Notes: generated by a model from the sequence alone, not told the origin. Positions 17,770-26,850 are shown, numbered from the stretch's first letter. The stretch: 64,000 nucleotides of DNA from Sporolactobacillus pectinivorans (GCF_002802965.1 NZ_NXGA01000001.1:3038366-3102365), one strand, 5' to 3'. Numbers and translations: made by a program.

Positions 17770-18713
17770 TGAAACTTAAACCAATCAAACCGTTTGAACC
17801 GGTCATGGTCGATAAAATTCCAGCCGGCCCCGGCTGGATTCATCAGATAAAGTGGGACGGAGTCCGAATACTGACTTACTTTGATGGCAAAGAAATTAAA
17901 CTGTTTAATCGAAATCAAAATGAACGAACACAAAATTACCCCGAACTCACAGATGTGAAATCATATGTTTCCGCTCAATCCGTTATCTTGGACGGCGAAG
18001 TCATCGCTCTAGGGGCCGACGGTAAGCCGTCGTTTCATGAAATTATGCGACGCGATGGTATCAGACGATATGAACGGGTGAAGACCATGATGCAAAAAGT
18101 GCCCATCTTTTACATGATTTACGATGTCATTTACTTCAACGGCGAGTGGATCAACAATGAGACGCTCAAAGCAAGAACGGGTTTGCTGTCTAAAATAATA
18201 AGAACAAACGATACGATCCAGGTCCTGTCAGCACAAACAAATGGCGTAGCCTTATTTGATACCGTCAGGCAGCAGAACATGGAGGGGATCGTTTCAAAAA
18301 GGCTTGACAGCAGCTATATTTTGAGCGGCAAAGATGATCGGTGGCAGAAAGTCAAAAATTATAAAGATCTGATCGCTGTTGTCGGCGGCGCGACCTACCG
18401 GCAAGGAAAAGTGAATGCCATTCTGCTTGGTCTCTACAATGAGCAGAATCAGCTCATCTATGTTGGACATTCGGGATCAGGAAAGCTGTCGTCGGCAGAG
18501 TGGGGTATCATCGCCCAATTTATTGAGCGTATAAAAATAGAAAAGTCACCTTTCTCTAATCAACCCAAAGAAGGAAGACAAGCTCAATGGATCCGGCCGG
18601 TTTTAACCGTTAAAGTGCACTATACAAATTGGACAGCTGACCGATCATTAAGGCAGCCTGTCATCCAGTCTTTTGTGAATCAAGATCCCAAATTGTGCAG
18701 ATTTGAGGCATAG
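17769..18713 (+). CDS. ligD: LigD ligase domain (ATP-dependent DNA ligase)
   Basis: 314 residues that form the adenylation and OB-fold domains of LigD. The nucleotidyl-acceptor lysine is in IKWDGVR (about residue 29); further ligase motifs are ILDGEVIAL, IYDVIYFNGEW, MEGIVSKRL and WQKVKNYKD. B. subtilis LigD is one 611-residue protein, ligase then polymerase. Here a TAG ends the ligase, and after TAG-CAT the polymerase begins in the same frame. 314 + 2 + 295 adds up to 611. Either one nonsense mutation split the gene or the two parts are now separate coupled genes. Confidence 0.94.
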   Translation: MKLKPIKPFEPVMVDKIPAGPGWIHQIKWDGVRILTYFDGKEIKLFNRNQNERTQNYPELTDVKSYVSAQSVILDGEVIALGADGKPSFHEIMRRDGIRRYERVKTMMQKVPIFYMIYDVIYFNGEWINNETLKARTGLLSKIIRTNDTIQVLSAQTNGVALFDTVRQQNMEGIVSKRLDSSYILSGKDDRWQKVKNYKDLIAVVGGATYRQGKVNAILLGLYNEQNQLIYVGHSGSGKLSSAEWGIIAQFIERIKIEKSPFSNQPKEGRQAQWIRPVLTVKVHYTNWTADRSLRQPVIQSFVNQDPKLCRFEA

Positions 18714-18716
18714 CAT

Positions 18717-19604
18717 ATGAATGTATCCATTAATAAAGACATCGAAATTACTCACCCTGAAAAAACGCTTTGGCAAAATCCATCGATTAACAAAGCACAA
18801 TTCATTTCTTATCTTGTAAAAGTTTCACCCCACATGCTTCCTTTTTTGAGGAATAGAGCATTAACCGTCATCCGCTATCCGCACGGTGTCCCCGGAGAAT
18901 CCTTTTTCCAAAAACATTGTCCCGACTACGCACCAGAATTTATTCAAACCGTAAATGTCAATGATGAAGAAAGCATTCTTTGTAATGACTTATCGACGCT
19001 TATTTGGCTTGGAAATCAGCTGGCTATTGAATATCATATTCCTTTTCAGGCCGTGAATAGCGACTATCCAAATGAAGTCGTCTTTGACCTAGATCCGCCC
19101 GACCGTCAGCATTTTTCTCTGGCCATTAAAGCGGCAAAAGAAATGCATGAGATGTTTATTCGTTTTGGTATCGTCAGCTATCCTAAGCTTTCCGGCAGCA
19201 GGGGTATTCAAATACACATTCCTGTTCACCATCTCACGCTACCCTACGCGGATACCCGTCTGTTCACATCCTTCATCGCCCGTGTGCTTACCGAAAAATT
19301 TTCTAGCGCTTTCACAATTGAACGGCTGAAGAAAAACCGGAACGGCCGGCTGTACATTGATTACGTCCAGCATGCCAGAGGAAAGACCATTGTCTGCCCC
19401 TACTCTCCCCGAGGGAAAGAAGGGGCGACAGTTGCTGCACCTCTGCGGTGGGAAGAAGTAAATGATCAATTAAACATGGAAACATTCACGATACCTTTTG
19501 TATTGAAGAGAATATCAAACGAGGAATGTCCCATGAAAGATTACTTCAATCAAAGTAATAAAACATTATTGCCCTTAATTGATTTCATTAAGAAAAACGC
19601 ATAA
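18717..19604 (+). CDS. ligD: LigD polymerase/primase domain
   Basis: A 295-residue archaeo-eukaryotic-primase-type polymerase that fills gaps with ribonucleotides before ligation. The catalytic acidic pair is in VVFDLDPPD, and the second motif SGSRGIQIHIP and the nucleotide-binding RLYIDYVQHARGKTIVCPYS are intact. GAGG lies 8 nt before ATG 18717, inside the end of the ligase, so reinitiation is plausible. The gene is in frame with the ligase, separated only by TAG-CAT. Confidence 0.94.
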   Translation: MNVSINKDIEITHPEKTLWQNPSINKAQFISYLVKVSPHMLPFLRNRALTVIRYPHGVPGESFFQKHCPDYAPEFIQTVNVNDEESILCNDLSTLIWLGNQLAIEYHIPFQAVNSDYPNEVVFDLDPPDRQHFSLAIKAAKEMHEMFIRFGIVSYPKLSGSRGIQIHIPVHHLTLPYADTRLFTSFIARVLTEKFSSAFTIERLKKNRNGRLYIDYVQHARGKTIVCPYSPRGKEGATVAAPLRWEEVNDQLNMETFTIPFVLKRISNEECPMKDYFNQSNKTLLPLIDFIKKNA

Positions 19605-19996
19605 ATAATTAATGCGGCCTCCCTTCTTTAAAGAAGAATTATGAAGCGATCATCATTGAGAGAACAATGCGGGTTGTTTGCATTTGTACGATTCCCCTTT
19701 GTTTTTATATCCAATGTTTATTTGTCCGAATCAAGCCGAGTTTTGTCCAGTTATTGTCCCAATCCAAACCATTACTGTCCGGTTCAGGCCTGCTTCCGTC
19801 TTAATTCGATTCAGGGACACTATACCATTCATAAAGACAGCACGATTCAGTATTGATAATTTCCAATACCCGGTTTTGTTTAATCATTTTAGTAACTTTT
19901 ATGTATCTGGAGAAACATGTTTTCTGTCCACCCATTTTTCAATGTACCAACACACCGTCAATTTCATACACTATCCAAAAACGTGGAGTTGATCGC
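19605..19996. other. Intergenic; short repeats of TGTCC
   Basis: Between LigD and the transpeptidase no ORF has a Shine-Dalgarno or family likeness. TGTCC recurs four times between about 19725 and 19785 with roughly 10-20 bp spacing. I see no consensus operator in it. Confidence 0.4.
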
Positions 19997-20332
19997 ATGG
20001 CGGTACGGATTGACATATCAACATCAAAACATGAATTAAAGCTGTTTGATGATCACAGTCTTATCAAAACTTATCCCATCGCCGTTGGTAAGAGATCGTC
20101 CCCCACGCCTATTGGAAGCTACCTGATTATTAATAAACAATCGAATCCCGGCGGCCCCTTTGGTGTGCTTTGGATGGGTTTGTCAAAACCCCATTACGGT
20201 ATACATGGGACAAACACCCCATCCTCAATTGGCAAGGATGTGTCGCTCGGATGCATTAGGATGTTCAATTCGGATGTTTTAGACTTGTCGTCTAAAATTC
20301 CGATTGGGACCAGAGTTTTTATTCATCAATGA
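19997..20332 (+). CDS. L,D-transpeptidase, YkuD domain only
   Basis: A 111-residue enzyme that cross-links peptidoglycan by 3-3 bonds. The YkuD active site is intact: histidines in PHYGIHGT and the motif SLGCIRM with the catalytic cysteine. No LysM or signal peptide is present, so it is a minimal form like those found in spore-formers. The start is ATG 19997 (GGAG 9 nt upstream); longer frames toward 19853 are AT-rich noise. Spore-cortex or cell-wall work is inferred from the neighbourhood. Confidence 0.9.
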   Translation: MAVRIDISTSKHELKLFDDHSLIKTYPIAVGKRSSPTPIGSYLIINKQSNPGGPFGVLWMGLSKPHYGIHGTNTPSSIGKDVSLGCIRMFNSDVLDLSSKIPIGTRVFIHQ

Positions 20333-20582
20333 TATTTTGTTATCTTGTCTGCTGGGCATTCGCCGTTAAACAATCACAAATGACCACACACAACTTTGTT
20401 GCTAAAATTAACAAAGCTGTCCCTATTGATGAGTCAGGCCATCAATAGCCTTATCAGTCGTAACAAGCCCTGATTGTTCCCCCCTCTTGTTTAAATGGTT
20501 GTTTCCACTGATTTATTTATCCCTGTCACATACACCAATCCCTCCATATACTGAATTAACACGTGATAAGGAGGTGTCACTT

Positions 20583-20684
20583 ATGGGATATGATGGTGGA
20601 TACAGTGGCGCTGGCAGCAGCTTTGCTCTGATCGTTGTTCTGTTCATTCTGTTGATCATTGTTGGCACAGCATTCGTCTATTAA
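20583..20684 (+). CDS. YjcZ-type sporulation protein (33 aa)
   Basis: AAGGAGG lies 8 nt before the ATG. The product is [20 protein letters not shown] plus [13 protein letters not shown]. The tail is nearly identical to that of 16439, showing a recent duplication. CATATACT about 35 bp upstream fits a mother-cell -10 box. Confidence 0.88.
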   Translation: MGYDGGYSGAGSSFALIVVLFILLIIVGTAFVY

Positions 20685-20730
20685 AAAAAATCTTCCTGCG
20701 AGTCGCCGTGCACACATGCAGCGCTCCTTT

Positions 20731-20760
20731 AAGGGAATCCCCGCACCGGGTTCCCTTTTT
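20731..20760 (+). terminator. Terminator between YjcZ-type gene and YetF-type gene
   Basis: AAGGGAA...CCC and GGGTTCCCTT form a stem with TTTTT behind it, separating convergent genes. Confidence 0.85.
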
Positions 20761-20769
20761 ATTATACCG

Positions 20770-21459
20770 TTAAGAATGGGTATCCCTTTTATCGACGTGA
20801 AGTGTTCCATCACTTTGAATTTCTGCAAAAAAGACGTCATTAATTGAACCAACTCCTGAATTTTTCAATTGAGTCTGAATCCATTCTCTGTCCAAATTTA
20901 ATTCCTTTAAATTATGTTCCACTATTTTTCCATCGACTATGATTTCAGCCGGCAAAAAGAGTGGTTGATGCGTTGGAATATGAAGATCCTTTTTTGTAAC
21001 CGTCTGCTGGCCGGACTTTTTAAGTACAGCCAGTTGACCGTCCGTTTCAAGAATGGCATAGTCTACGTCTTCAACGGAAAATACATTATTGCATCTGAGC
21101 AACATTTTCAAAGTATCCATATTCAGTTCTGCAGAGCGCATCGCCTTTTCAATAATTTTTCCTTTTTTTATAACGATTAAAGGTTCGCCATTAAGAATTA
21201 ATCTTGCCCTGGGCGACTTAAGACTTAAGTAACCAATAAGAAGGGCAGCGAATGTCCAAATACCCAGGCTTATAAAGCCCTGAATGATACCAATAGTCTT
21301 GTCAATTACAATGTTTGCAGTAATCGAACCTAATGTAATCCCGGTTGCATAATTGAAAGAGGTCGAGTGATTTAATTGAATTTTCCCTAAAACGCGTGTT
21401 AGCAGCAGTAATACAAAAAATGCCCCCAGTGATCTTTCCAGCATCTCGAAGATATCCAA
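20770..21459 (-). CDS. DUF421 / YetF-family membrane protein
   Basis: A 229-residue protein with two to three N-terminal membrane helices (residues 8-25, 38-58 and 62-80) and the cytosolic DUF421 core, which includes LILNGEPLIVIKKGKI and the CNNVFSVEDVDYAILETDG segment. The spore-former group of this family (YetF, YrbG, YkjA types) is common in Bacillus; the role is not established, although some act in germination. The start is TTG 21459 with AAAGGGG 6 nt upstream. It is a single gene convergent with the YjcZ-type gene. Confidence 0.9.
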   Translation of the reverse strand: MDIFEMLERSLGAFFVLLLLTRVLGKIQLNHSTSFNYATGITLGSITANIVIDKTIGIIQGFISLGIWTFAALLIGYLSLKSPRARLILNGEPLIVIKKGKIIEKAMRSAELNMDTLKMLLRCNNVFSVEDVDYAILETDGQLAVLKKSGQQTVTKKDLHIPTHQPLFLPAEIIVDGKIVEHNLKELNLDREWIQTQLKNSGVGSINDVFFAEIQSDGTLHVDKRDTHS

Positions 21460-21797
21460 GGCAATGCCCCTTTAGCTTTTTATTTATTTTTACCTGAACA
21501 TTGGAAAATAATCGCCTGTTGATAACAGGGCGTGATTTTCTTACCGCTTTTCTTTCAAGTACTCTCATTACCATTAACACGTGTCGATTTTCGAACATTC
21601 GCCTTCCTTCGCCAAATGTGATAAAAAATACTGGCGTGCTGTGTTGAGAAAACAACGCTTAATCATTTATCCCATTATTTCTCCCCTGCTTCGAGATCCG
21701 ATCATCCATGTAATAAGTCCAATTTTGACGTTCTCAGCCTTTATCCGTATCTGTCCGCTATAGATTGCATTTACTAATAGTGAAAGAGGTGATCCAT

Positions 21798-22052
21798 ATG
21801 GGTGAAGAACACCATGATCCCGGCTGTAAAAATAAGCCAATTTACTGCGATCCTCGGTATATCGTTCACGACACTTTTGTGCCTCGATTCGTTCCAGTCA
21901 TACATCCGATTGTTCATGTGAACAGGCAAAACATCGTCAACGTTCCGCGCCATATTTTTCAGAATTCCGAGCAAACAGAAGTCATTGATCCCGGCTATCC
22001 GGATAAGTGTCAAGTATGCTCGCGCCCCCAATGTCCGGGATGGTTTTGGTAA
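21798..22052 (+). CDS. CotD-like inner spore coat protein
   Basis: 84 residues, rich in His, Pro and Cys: MGEEHHDPGCKNKPIYCDPR, then FVPRFVPVIHPIVHVNRQNI and a Cys-rich end CQVCSRPQCPGWFW. The V-HPIVHVN...H.F pattern follows CotD of B. subtilis. It would sit in the inner coat, where cysteines help to cross-link. The start is ATG 21798 (GAGGTGAT 6 nt). A terminator follows. Expression by sigma-K in the mother cell is expected from the family. Confidence 0.82.
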   Translation: MGEEHHDPGCKNKPIYCDPRYIVHDTFVPRFVPVIHPIVHVNRQNIVNVPRHIFQNSEQTEVIDPGYPDKCQVCSRPQCPGWFW

Positions 22053-22061
22053 ATATTCATG

Positions 22062-22090
22062 GCCTCTCTTTGTTTGAGAGGCTTTTCTTG
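22062..22090 (+). terminator. Terminator of the CotD-like gene
   Basis: GCCTCTC-TTTGTTT-GAGAGGC followed by TTTTCTTGTTTTC. Confidence 0.85.
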
Positions 22091-22092
22091 TT

Positions 22093-22840
22093 TTCTTGAA
22101 TCGCACGATCCATTTTTGGAACCTGGACTTCCGGAACAGACTGAGCCTTAGCACACCCGATACCCTATTTTTATACATAGCTTAATAACATAAGAAAAAG
22201 AGCCCCTTTCGGAGCCCTAAAATAATGAAACTAAAGAGAGTATCCCACTACTCAGATTCAGAATGGTCTTAGTGTCGAAAATTGTCAAAAAATATGCTTA
22301 TGCAGATCTGCACAAAGTAAAAGATTTTCACATTCCAAAAAAAATAAGCACCATTAAAGGGCTTAAAATAAAATCTATTTTAACAGGGGTTAATCAATGC
22401 TTTAACAGTTATTACTATAACAGATTTGTTTTACAAAAAAATGACTGCTTTCTAAATGAATTGTAAATTATTGTCCGGAAGCATCATTCAATCTGATTCG
22501 CAATTTCACCTGATTGTCCATCCGATTTGATCCCAACTACGCCATGGCCTGCAATAAAATAAAAGAACACTTGTCAATGCTTGCTTCAACCAGTTAGATC
22601 GATTTTTATAACGATGCCACAATTATCCGCCTATGGTATAAATCAGGTCAAAATCAAATTTTCCAGTAACTCCGCTAAAATGACAACCCACTTAATATCT
22701 ATGAATAATCTATCAGAAAAATTGATGAATTAGTAGACTGCGTAAGAGAAATATTGCTTTTATATTCCATGCATTCCGATTTTAAGAAGGATGCACTAAA
22801 TTTCATACCTTCTGGAATAATAGCTGCAATTCAATAATTT
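22093..22840. other. AT-rich spacer with a minus-strand terminator
   Basis: No gene is supported. GAGCCCC-tttc-GGAGCCC at about 22200-22218, preceded by AAAAA on the plus strand, would terminate a minus-strand transcript, but I see no gene for it. A 67-codon forward frame at 22263-22466 has no Shine-Dalgarno. Confidence 0.4.
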
Positions 22841-22895
22841 TTTATCGATAAACAATAAATTAATACTGTATTTCGATAAATAACGGTGGTATACT
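22841..22895 (+). promoter_or_regulatory. Promoter and paired operators of the DUF2975-XRE-DUF4173 operon
   Basis: Two near-palindromes with a CGATAA core are present: TTTATCGATAAA at 22841-22852 and TATTTCGATAAATA at 22869-22882. They are about 29 bp apart, or roughly three helical turns. A TATACT -10 lies at 22890-22895, so the second box covers the -35/-10 spacer. The XRE protein of the operon is the obvious candidate for binding and autorepression. Confidence 0.65.
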
Positions 22896-22926
22896 CTTTT
22901 CGATGATCAATCAGAGGTAGGTGCTT

Positions 22927-23388
22927 ATGTTGATTCTTGGTGAAAAGGGGCTTTCAGGACTCGTCAAGCGATTGCTGGATTTACTTTTTTTAGGCGGAAT
23001 AGGGTTGTTCCTCAGTCTGCCATGGTCAGTGAAATGGTACATGAGTCTGCTTTTTTACAGACCGGGTGAAAAATATTGGTTTTTGCTCTTTTTTCTTTAT
23101 GTTACCGGCTTTTTCGCGCTGCAGATTGTGTATGAAATAAGGCAGATTTTTAAAACGCTGAACAGACGAAATCCTTTTAAGATGGACAATGTCAAAAGCC
23201 TAAATCGAATTGCTACTGCATCTTTTCTTATTTCCATCGCCTACATTGTCAAAATTATTTTTTTCAACTCTTTTATGACGATTATTCTTGTGATGGTATT
23301 TATTATCACGGGCTTTTTTTCAGTTATTCTTGCTGAAGTATTCCGCCAGGCAGTAATCGTCAAAGAAGAAAACGACTTAACTATTTAA
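22927..23388 (+). CDS. DUF2975 membrane protein
   Basis: 153 residues with four membrane helices (about 14-34, 45-70, 95-118 and 122-145). Family members sit nearly always before a small XRE regulator and are thought to act together with it, perhaps as its membrane anchor or sensor. The start is ATG 22927, 10 nt after AGAGG; the in-frame GTG at 22921 is too near the Shine-Dalgarno. The XRE gene follows after 11 bp. Confidence 0.85.
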   Translation: MLILGEKGLSGLVKRLLDLLFLGGIGLFLSLPWSVKWYMSLLFYRPGEKYWFLLFFLYVTGFFALQIVYEIRQIFKTLNRRNPFKMDNVKSLNRIATASFLISIAYIVKIIFFNSFMTIILVMVFIITGFFSVILAEVFRQAVIVKEENDLTI

Positions 23389-23399
23389 AGAGGTGCAAG

Positions 23400-23609
23400 A
23401 TGGCTATTGCTGTAAATCTTGATGTCGTCATGGCTAAAAAGAAAATGAGCGCATCCGAGCTGGCATCGAAAGTGCACATTACACCTGCAAATCTTTCGAT
23501 CTTGAAAAATAACAAAGCCAAAGCCATCCGTTTTTCTACATTGGAGGCCATATGCAAGGCTTTAGATTGCCAGCCGGGTGATTTATTGGAATATGTTGCT
23601 GATGATTAA
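23400..23609 (+). CDS. Small XRE (Cro/CI) regulator, YozG type
   Basis: 69 residues consisting of a single helix-turn-helix domain: MSASELASKVHITPANLSIL with recognition helix after the turn, and the end CKALDCQPGDLLEYVADD typical of this group. There is no effector domain. It lies between the DUF2975 and DUF4173 genes, with GAGGTG 4-5 nt before the ATG. It probably binds the CGATAA palindromes upstream of the operon. Confidence 0.92.
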   Translation: MAIAVNLDVVMAKKKMSASELASKVHITPANLSILKNNKAKAIRFSTLEAICKALDCQPGDLLEYVADD

Positions 23610-23660
23610 TGAGCAATGGGAAAAAATTGATTTTCGTAATAGGCAAAGGAGCGTTTGAAA

Positions 23661-25205
23661 ATGGATGATCTTACAGTGAAAAACAGAACAGTTAACCGTC
23701 ATCATGTTCCGATCCTGCATAGAAAAAGCAATCTCCTTCTGTTAAGTGCCGCGTTGCTTGGCACCCTTGTTGATGTGTTATTTTACGATAAATTTTTAGG
23801 TGTTTCGTATCCTGTCTTTGTCATTGCTTTTTATGTTTTGTTTCTTTGGAATGTGCGAAAGAAAGTTCAGGTAAAGTTGGATCTCGGCTGGCTCTTGCTG
23901 ATCCCAATTTTTATGCTGTCATTTGCTTATTTGTTCTTTTCCAATCTTGTCTTTTATGCTTTGAATTTTATCGTCATCCCGGTCCTCGTTGTCATGCAGA
24001 CCACATTGATCACCAAAAGCGCAAAAAGAAAATGGTATTCCGTTTATTTTATCGCTGATCTTCTTTATAGTTTTTTTTACCGGCCGTTTGCCTGTATTGC
24101 CCTACCATTTATGTTTGTGGCCAAGGCACTCAGTTCAAGAATCGGCATAAAGAAGGACAGTGCTTTTCTAAAAGTTTTCTTTGGCATCTTAATTACAATT
24201 CCTCTGCTCGCTCTGATTGTCTCGCTACTCGCCTCAGCCGATCAGGTGTTTGGACACTTTGTCGATCAGATTCCGTCTCTATTTGACGCTATTAATCTCG
24301 ACGCACTGATGCCAAGGTTTCTGCTTGCAACACTTACGGCGCTCCTGTCGTTCAGCTATATCTGGAGCCTTATGAAACCGAAGCCGGTATCCATCCTCCT
24401 GCCGGAAGCAAGCACTCCATTCGCTAAAAACAATGGGTTTGATCCTGTTATCGCGATGACCTTTTTAAGCATCATCAATGCGATTTATGTGCTTTTTACC
24501 TTGATACAATTTTCATACTTATTTGGCGGTTTTTCGTTCGCACTCCCGGCAAATTTCACCTATGCGGAATACGCCCGCAGAGGTTTTTTTGAATTGATTG
24601 TTGTCACGTTAATCAATTTCAGCATTTTATTGTTTCTCCTTTATTTTACAAAACAGGATGGAAAGACCATCAATCGAATGATTCGGTTCTTAGAATCTCT
24701 GCTTGTTGTCTGTACTTTAGTCATGCTGGTTTCCGCTTTTGTCAGAATGTACTTATATGAACAGATGTATGGCTATACGTATCTACGTGTATTGACACAT
24801 GCTTTTATGATCTTTCTGTTTGTCCTTTTCATCTTTACTTTTTACCGCGTTTGGAAGGAAAACGTGAAACTCTACAAATTTTATTTGCTGACCGCAATTA
24901 CCGCCTTTGTAATCATTAATTATATGAACATTGATGTGCTGATTACGAAATTCAATATACAGAGATATGATCACACGGGAAAAATTGATGTTGATTATCT
25001 CACATCGCTCTCCGATGACGCAATTCCGGAGATGACAGAACTGCTTCATGCAAAGGATGCCACAACCGCAGGAAAAATTGAGAACTATTTATTGGAAAGG
25101 AGACAATACCTCGAAAAAAAGCACCCGTGGCAATCCTTCAACTTATCCCATTATAAAGCGGAAAAAGTGCTTTCTAATTATAATCTTCACCTGAACAACA
25201 AATAA
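23661..25205 (+). CDS. DUF4173 multi-pass membrane protein
   Basis: 514 residues with about 12 hydrophobic segments in the first 430 residues, then a soluble C-terminus (MNIDVLITKFNIQRYDHTGK, DVDYLTSLSDDAIPEM) that is characteristic of DUF4173/DUF4153 proteins. The role is unknown. AAAGGAG lies 9 nt before ATG 23661; a TTG six bases earlier is too close. It is the third gene of an operon with DUF2975 and the XRE regulator, which suggests one membrane-stress or envelope function. Confidence 0.88.
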   Translation: MDDLTVKNRTVNRHHVPILHRKSNLLLLSAALLGTLVDVLFYDKFLGVSYPVFVIAFYVLFLWNVRKKVQVKLDLGWLLLIPIFMLSFAYLFFSNLVFYALNFIVIPVLVVMQTTLITKSAKRKWYSVYFIADLLYSFFYRPFACIALPFMFVAKALSSRIGIKKDSAFLKVFFGILITIPLLALIVSLLASADQVFGHFVDQIPSLFDAINLDALMPRFLLATLTALLSFSYIWSLMKPKPVSILLPEASTPFAKNNGFDPVIAMTFLSIINAIYVLFTLIQFSYLFGGFSFALPANFTYAEYARRGFFELIVVTLINFSILLFLLYFTKQDGKTINRMIRFLESLLVVCTLVMLVSAFVRMYLYEQMYGYTYLRVLTHAFMIFLFVLFIFTFYRVWKENVKLYKFYLLTAITAFVIINYMNIDVLITKFNIQRYDHTGKIDVDYLTSLSDDAIPEMTELLHAKDATTAGKIENYLLERRQYLEKKHPWQSFNLSHYKAEKVLSNYNLHLNNK

Positions 25206-25404
25206 AATTCTTTCCGATTTACCAAAGAAGACTAATCTTCAATGTCCCTGCCAATTTTTGCTCATTATCGAAGACGATCAGCGCGGACGGCATGCCAAAT
25301 ATCGTCGCACAATGATGATGTGCTGTTTCCTGTTTTTGTATCACATGTTTCCCGGCAAACAAACCAAAATAAATCTGTACCTAATTTATTGGAGGTGAAA
25401 TCAA

Positions 25405-25575
25405 ATGAGAAATAACAATGCTTTCTGGTCGTTTATCGCAGGATGCGGTGCAACGCTCGCCTTTTTTTGGATGAGAAATAATCAGAATGCCATGCCAAAT
25501 TGGGCAAAACGTCCAATGAATCAAATGGGTAAAACGGCACAGCAGGTCGCCGGCGCTTTCAATCCCCAAGGCTAA
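25405..25575 (+). CDS. Unannotated 56-residue membrane-anchored protein
   Basis: GGAGGTG lies 8 nt before ATG 25405, and a strong terminator follows. The product begins MRNNNAFWSFIAGCGATLAF with one hydrophobic helix, then FWMRNNQNAMPNWAKRP and a Gln/Gly-rich end. The layout (short N-terminal helix, hydrophilic tail) resembles YtxH-like or YrzQ-like small proteins of spore-formers, but I cannot assign a family. Confidence 0.75.
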   Translation: MRNNNAFWSFIAGCGATLAFFWMRNNQNAMPNWAKRPMNQMGKTAQQVAGAFNPQG

Positions 25576-25597
25576 TCATTCGAATATCGCCATGATC

Positions 25598-25632
25598 AAA
25601 TAAGTCCCGGTTGAAAAACCCGGGGCTTATTT
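25598..25632. terminator. Bidirectional terminator
   Basis: AAATAAGTCCCGG and CCGGGGCTTATTT form a long stem over GTTGAAAAACC. Confidence 0.85.
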
Positions 25633-25737
25633 GATGTATATTTATTTATTTTATGACTGTGTCCCGCAGACCGTGGATATTTTTTCACGCGCAGGAAATA
25701 TTAATGTTGAATTCGTTTGAAAAAGGGGATATAGCAC

Positions 25738-26286
25738 ATGTCGAGACTGATGAATATTGCCGAAACAGCGCTGGATACAATGAAATCTCTAACGGACAAC
25801 AAAAAAGGACCGCTTCATGTCGGTGAGATCATGGACTGTTGGACGTACGCTTCATATCTGGACGGAGTCATTGATCAATACCTGGTTGCACGGAATACGA
25901 CACAGGATAAAGAACTCCTGGACTTGTTTAAAGAAGCGTCTGACGTCACGATGGCCCATAAAAAAGAACTGGATCAATTCATGAAGGAGGAACATATTCC
26001 GCCAACGGACGGCTATCATCCGAAACCAAAATCAGATGCCAACGCAATTCCAAACAGTGTGAGGCAAACAGATAAAGAGCTGATTAATGTACTGCAAATT
26101 AATGTTGTTTTTGCAGTAGAGCAATGTGCACGTGCAGCCACCAGAAGCCTTCGCGCAGATGTAGGCATCATGTTTTTTAAATTTCAGACGGACAAAATGA
26201 TGATCGGGTTAAAATCAAAATCACTTGCGCAAAAAAAAGGATGGCTCAGAATTCCGCCTTCCTGCAACCAGACATTGTTAAATTGA
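25738..26286 (+). CDS. DUF3231 protein
   Basis: 182 residues, all helical, ending in the family mark QKKGWLRIPPS. DUF3231 proteins of Bacillales have two four-helix bundles of ferritin/CotF-like look; this one has a single bundle, so it is a short form. The role is unknown; a spore or stress association is often assumed. It is preceded by GGGG about 10 nt upstream. The next gene follows after about 90 bp. Confidence 0.85.
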   Translation: MSRLMNIAETALDTMKSLTDNKKGPLHVGEIMDCWTYASYLDGVIDQYLVARNTTQDKELLDLFKEASDVTMAHKKELDQFMKEEHIPPTDGYHPKPKSDANAIPNSVRQTDKELINVLQINVVFAVEQCARAATRSLRADVGIMFFKFQTDKMMIGLKSKSLAQKKGWLRIPPSCNQTLLN

Positions 26287-26374
26287 CTCATAAAAGATAC
26301 TGACATCAGCTTAGGCAGAAGAACACATTTCCCTGTGGGTGAATATCCTGTTCATTGCAAAGGAGGAATGTGAA

Positions 26375-26749
26375 GTGAATGAAGAAATCGGCCAGTTTTA
26401 TGATCAGCGGAATGTACCGAGTAATTTAACGAATAATTATCCGATGGCAGAAAATCCGGGCCATCACCACGATTACAAAAAGATTAAAGGTTTATGTCAA
26501 AAACACCTTAACCATTATGTGATCGGCCACTTAACCGATGGAAGGATCATTGAAGGCATCATTTTAAGCGTCGATGATGAATCAGTGACTATGCTCATTG
26601 TAGAAAAAGATCAGCATGCAAGGGAAGACGACAGCCGGCAATTCGGGCGTTTCCCCGGCTTTTTCCGTTTTTCTCCCTTTCGGGTTCCATTTTCTTTTTT
26701 CGGGCCCCCATTTTTTTCACCATTTTTTTCACCATTTTTCTGGATTTAA
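26375..26749 (+). CDS. Sm-like-fold small protein with Phe/Pro-rich tail
   Basis: 124 residues from GTG 26375, 8 nt after GGAGG. The middle (HYVIGHLTDGRIIEGIILSV, DDESVTMLIVEKDQ) has the strand-turn-strand pattern of small Sm-like barrels. The N-terminus is Asn/Pro-rich, and the C-terminus is FRFSPFRVPFSFFGPPFF followed by repeated FSPF units. Similar barrel-plus-aromatic-tail proteins occur near spore-coat genes of Bacillales. A terminator follows the stop. Confidence 0.75.
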   Translation: MNEEIGQFYDQRNVPSNLTNNYPMAENPGHHHDYKKIKGLCQKHLNHYVIGHLTDGRIIEGIILSVDDESVTMLIVEKDQHAREDDSRQFGRFPGFFRFSPFRVPFSFFGPPFFSPFFSPFFWI

Positions 26750-26764
26750 AGCATCAATGTCTGA

Positions 26765-26789
26765 CCCCGCCGTCCGGGCGGGATTTTTT
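26765..26789 (+). terminator. Terminator
   Basis: CCCCGCC-gtcc-GGGCGGG followed by T6. Confidence 0.9.
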
Positions 26790-26850
26790 ATACTGTTACC
26801 TTCAAAGTTCATACATTGACTGTAAAAACTTTATCAAGGTCGTGATCATT

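Noticed and set aside
19725..19785. Four TGTCC repeats
   Set aside because: Irregular spacing and no dyad symmetry; not enough for an operator.
22263..22466. 67-codon forward frame
   Set aside because: AT-rich, no Shine-Dalgarno, no known family.
25219..25385. Reverse frame ending IFGMPSALIVFDNEQKLAGT
   Set aside because: Looks protein-like (thioredoxin-like strand), but no start codon with Shine-Dalgarno and only about 50 codons; may be a remnant but cannot be assigned.
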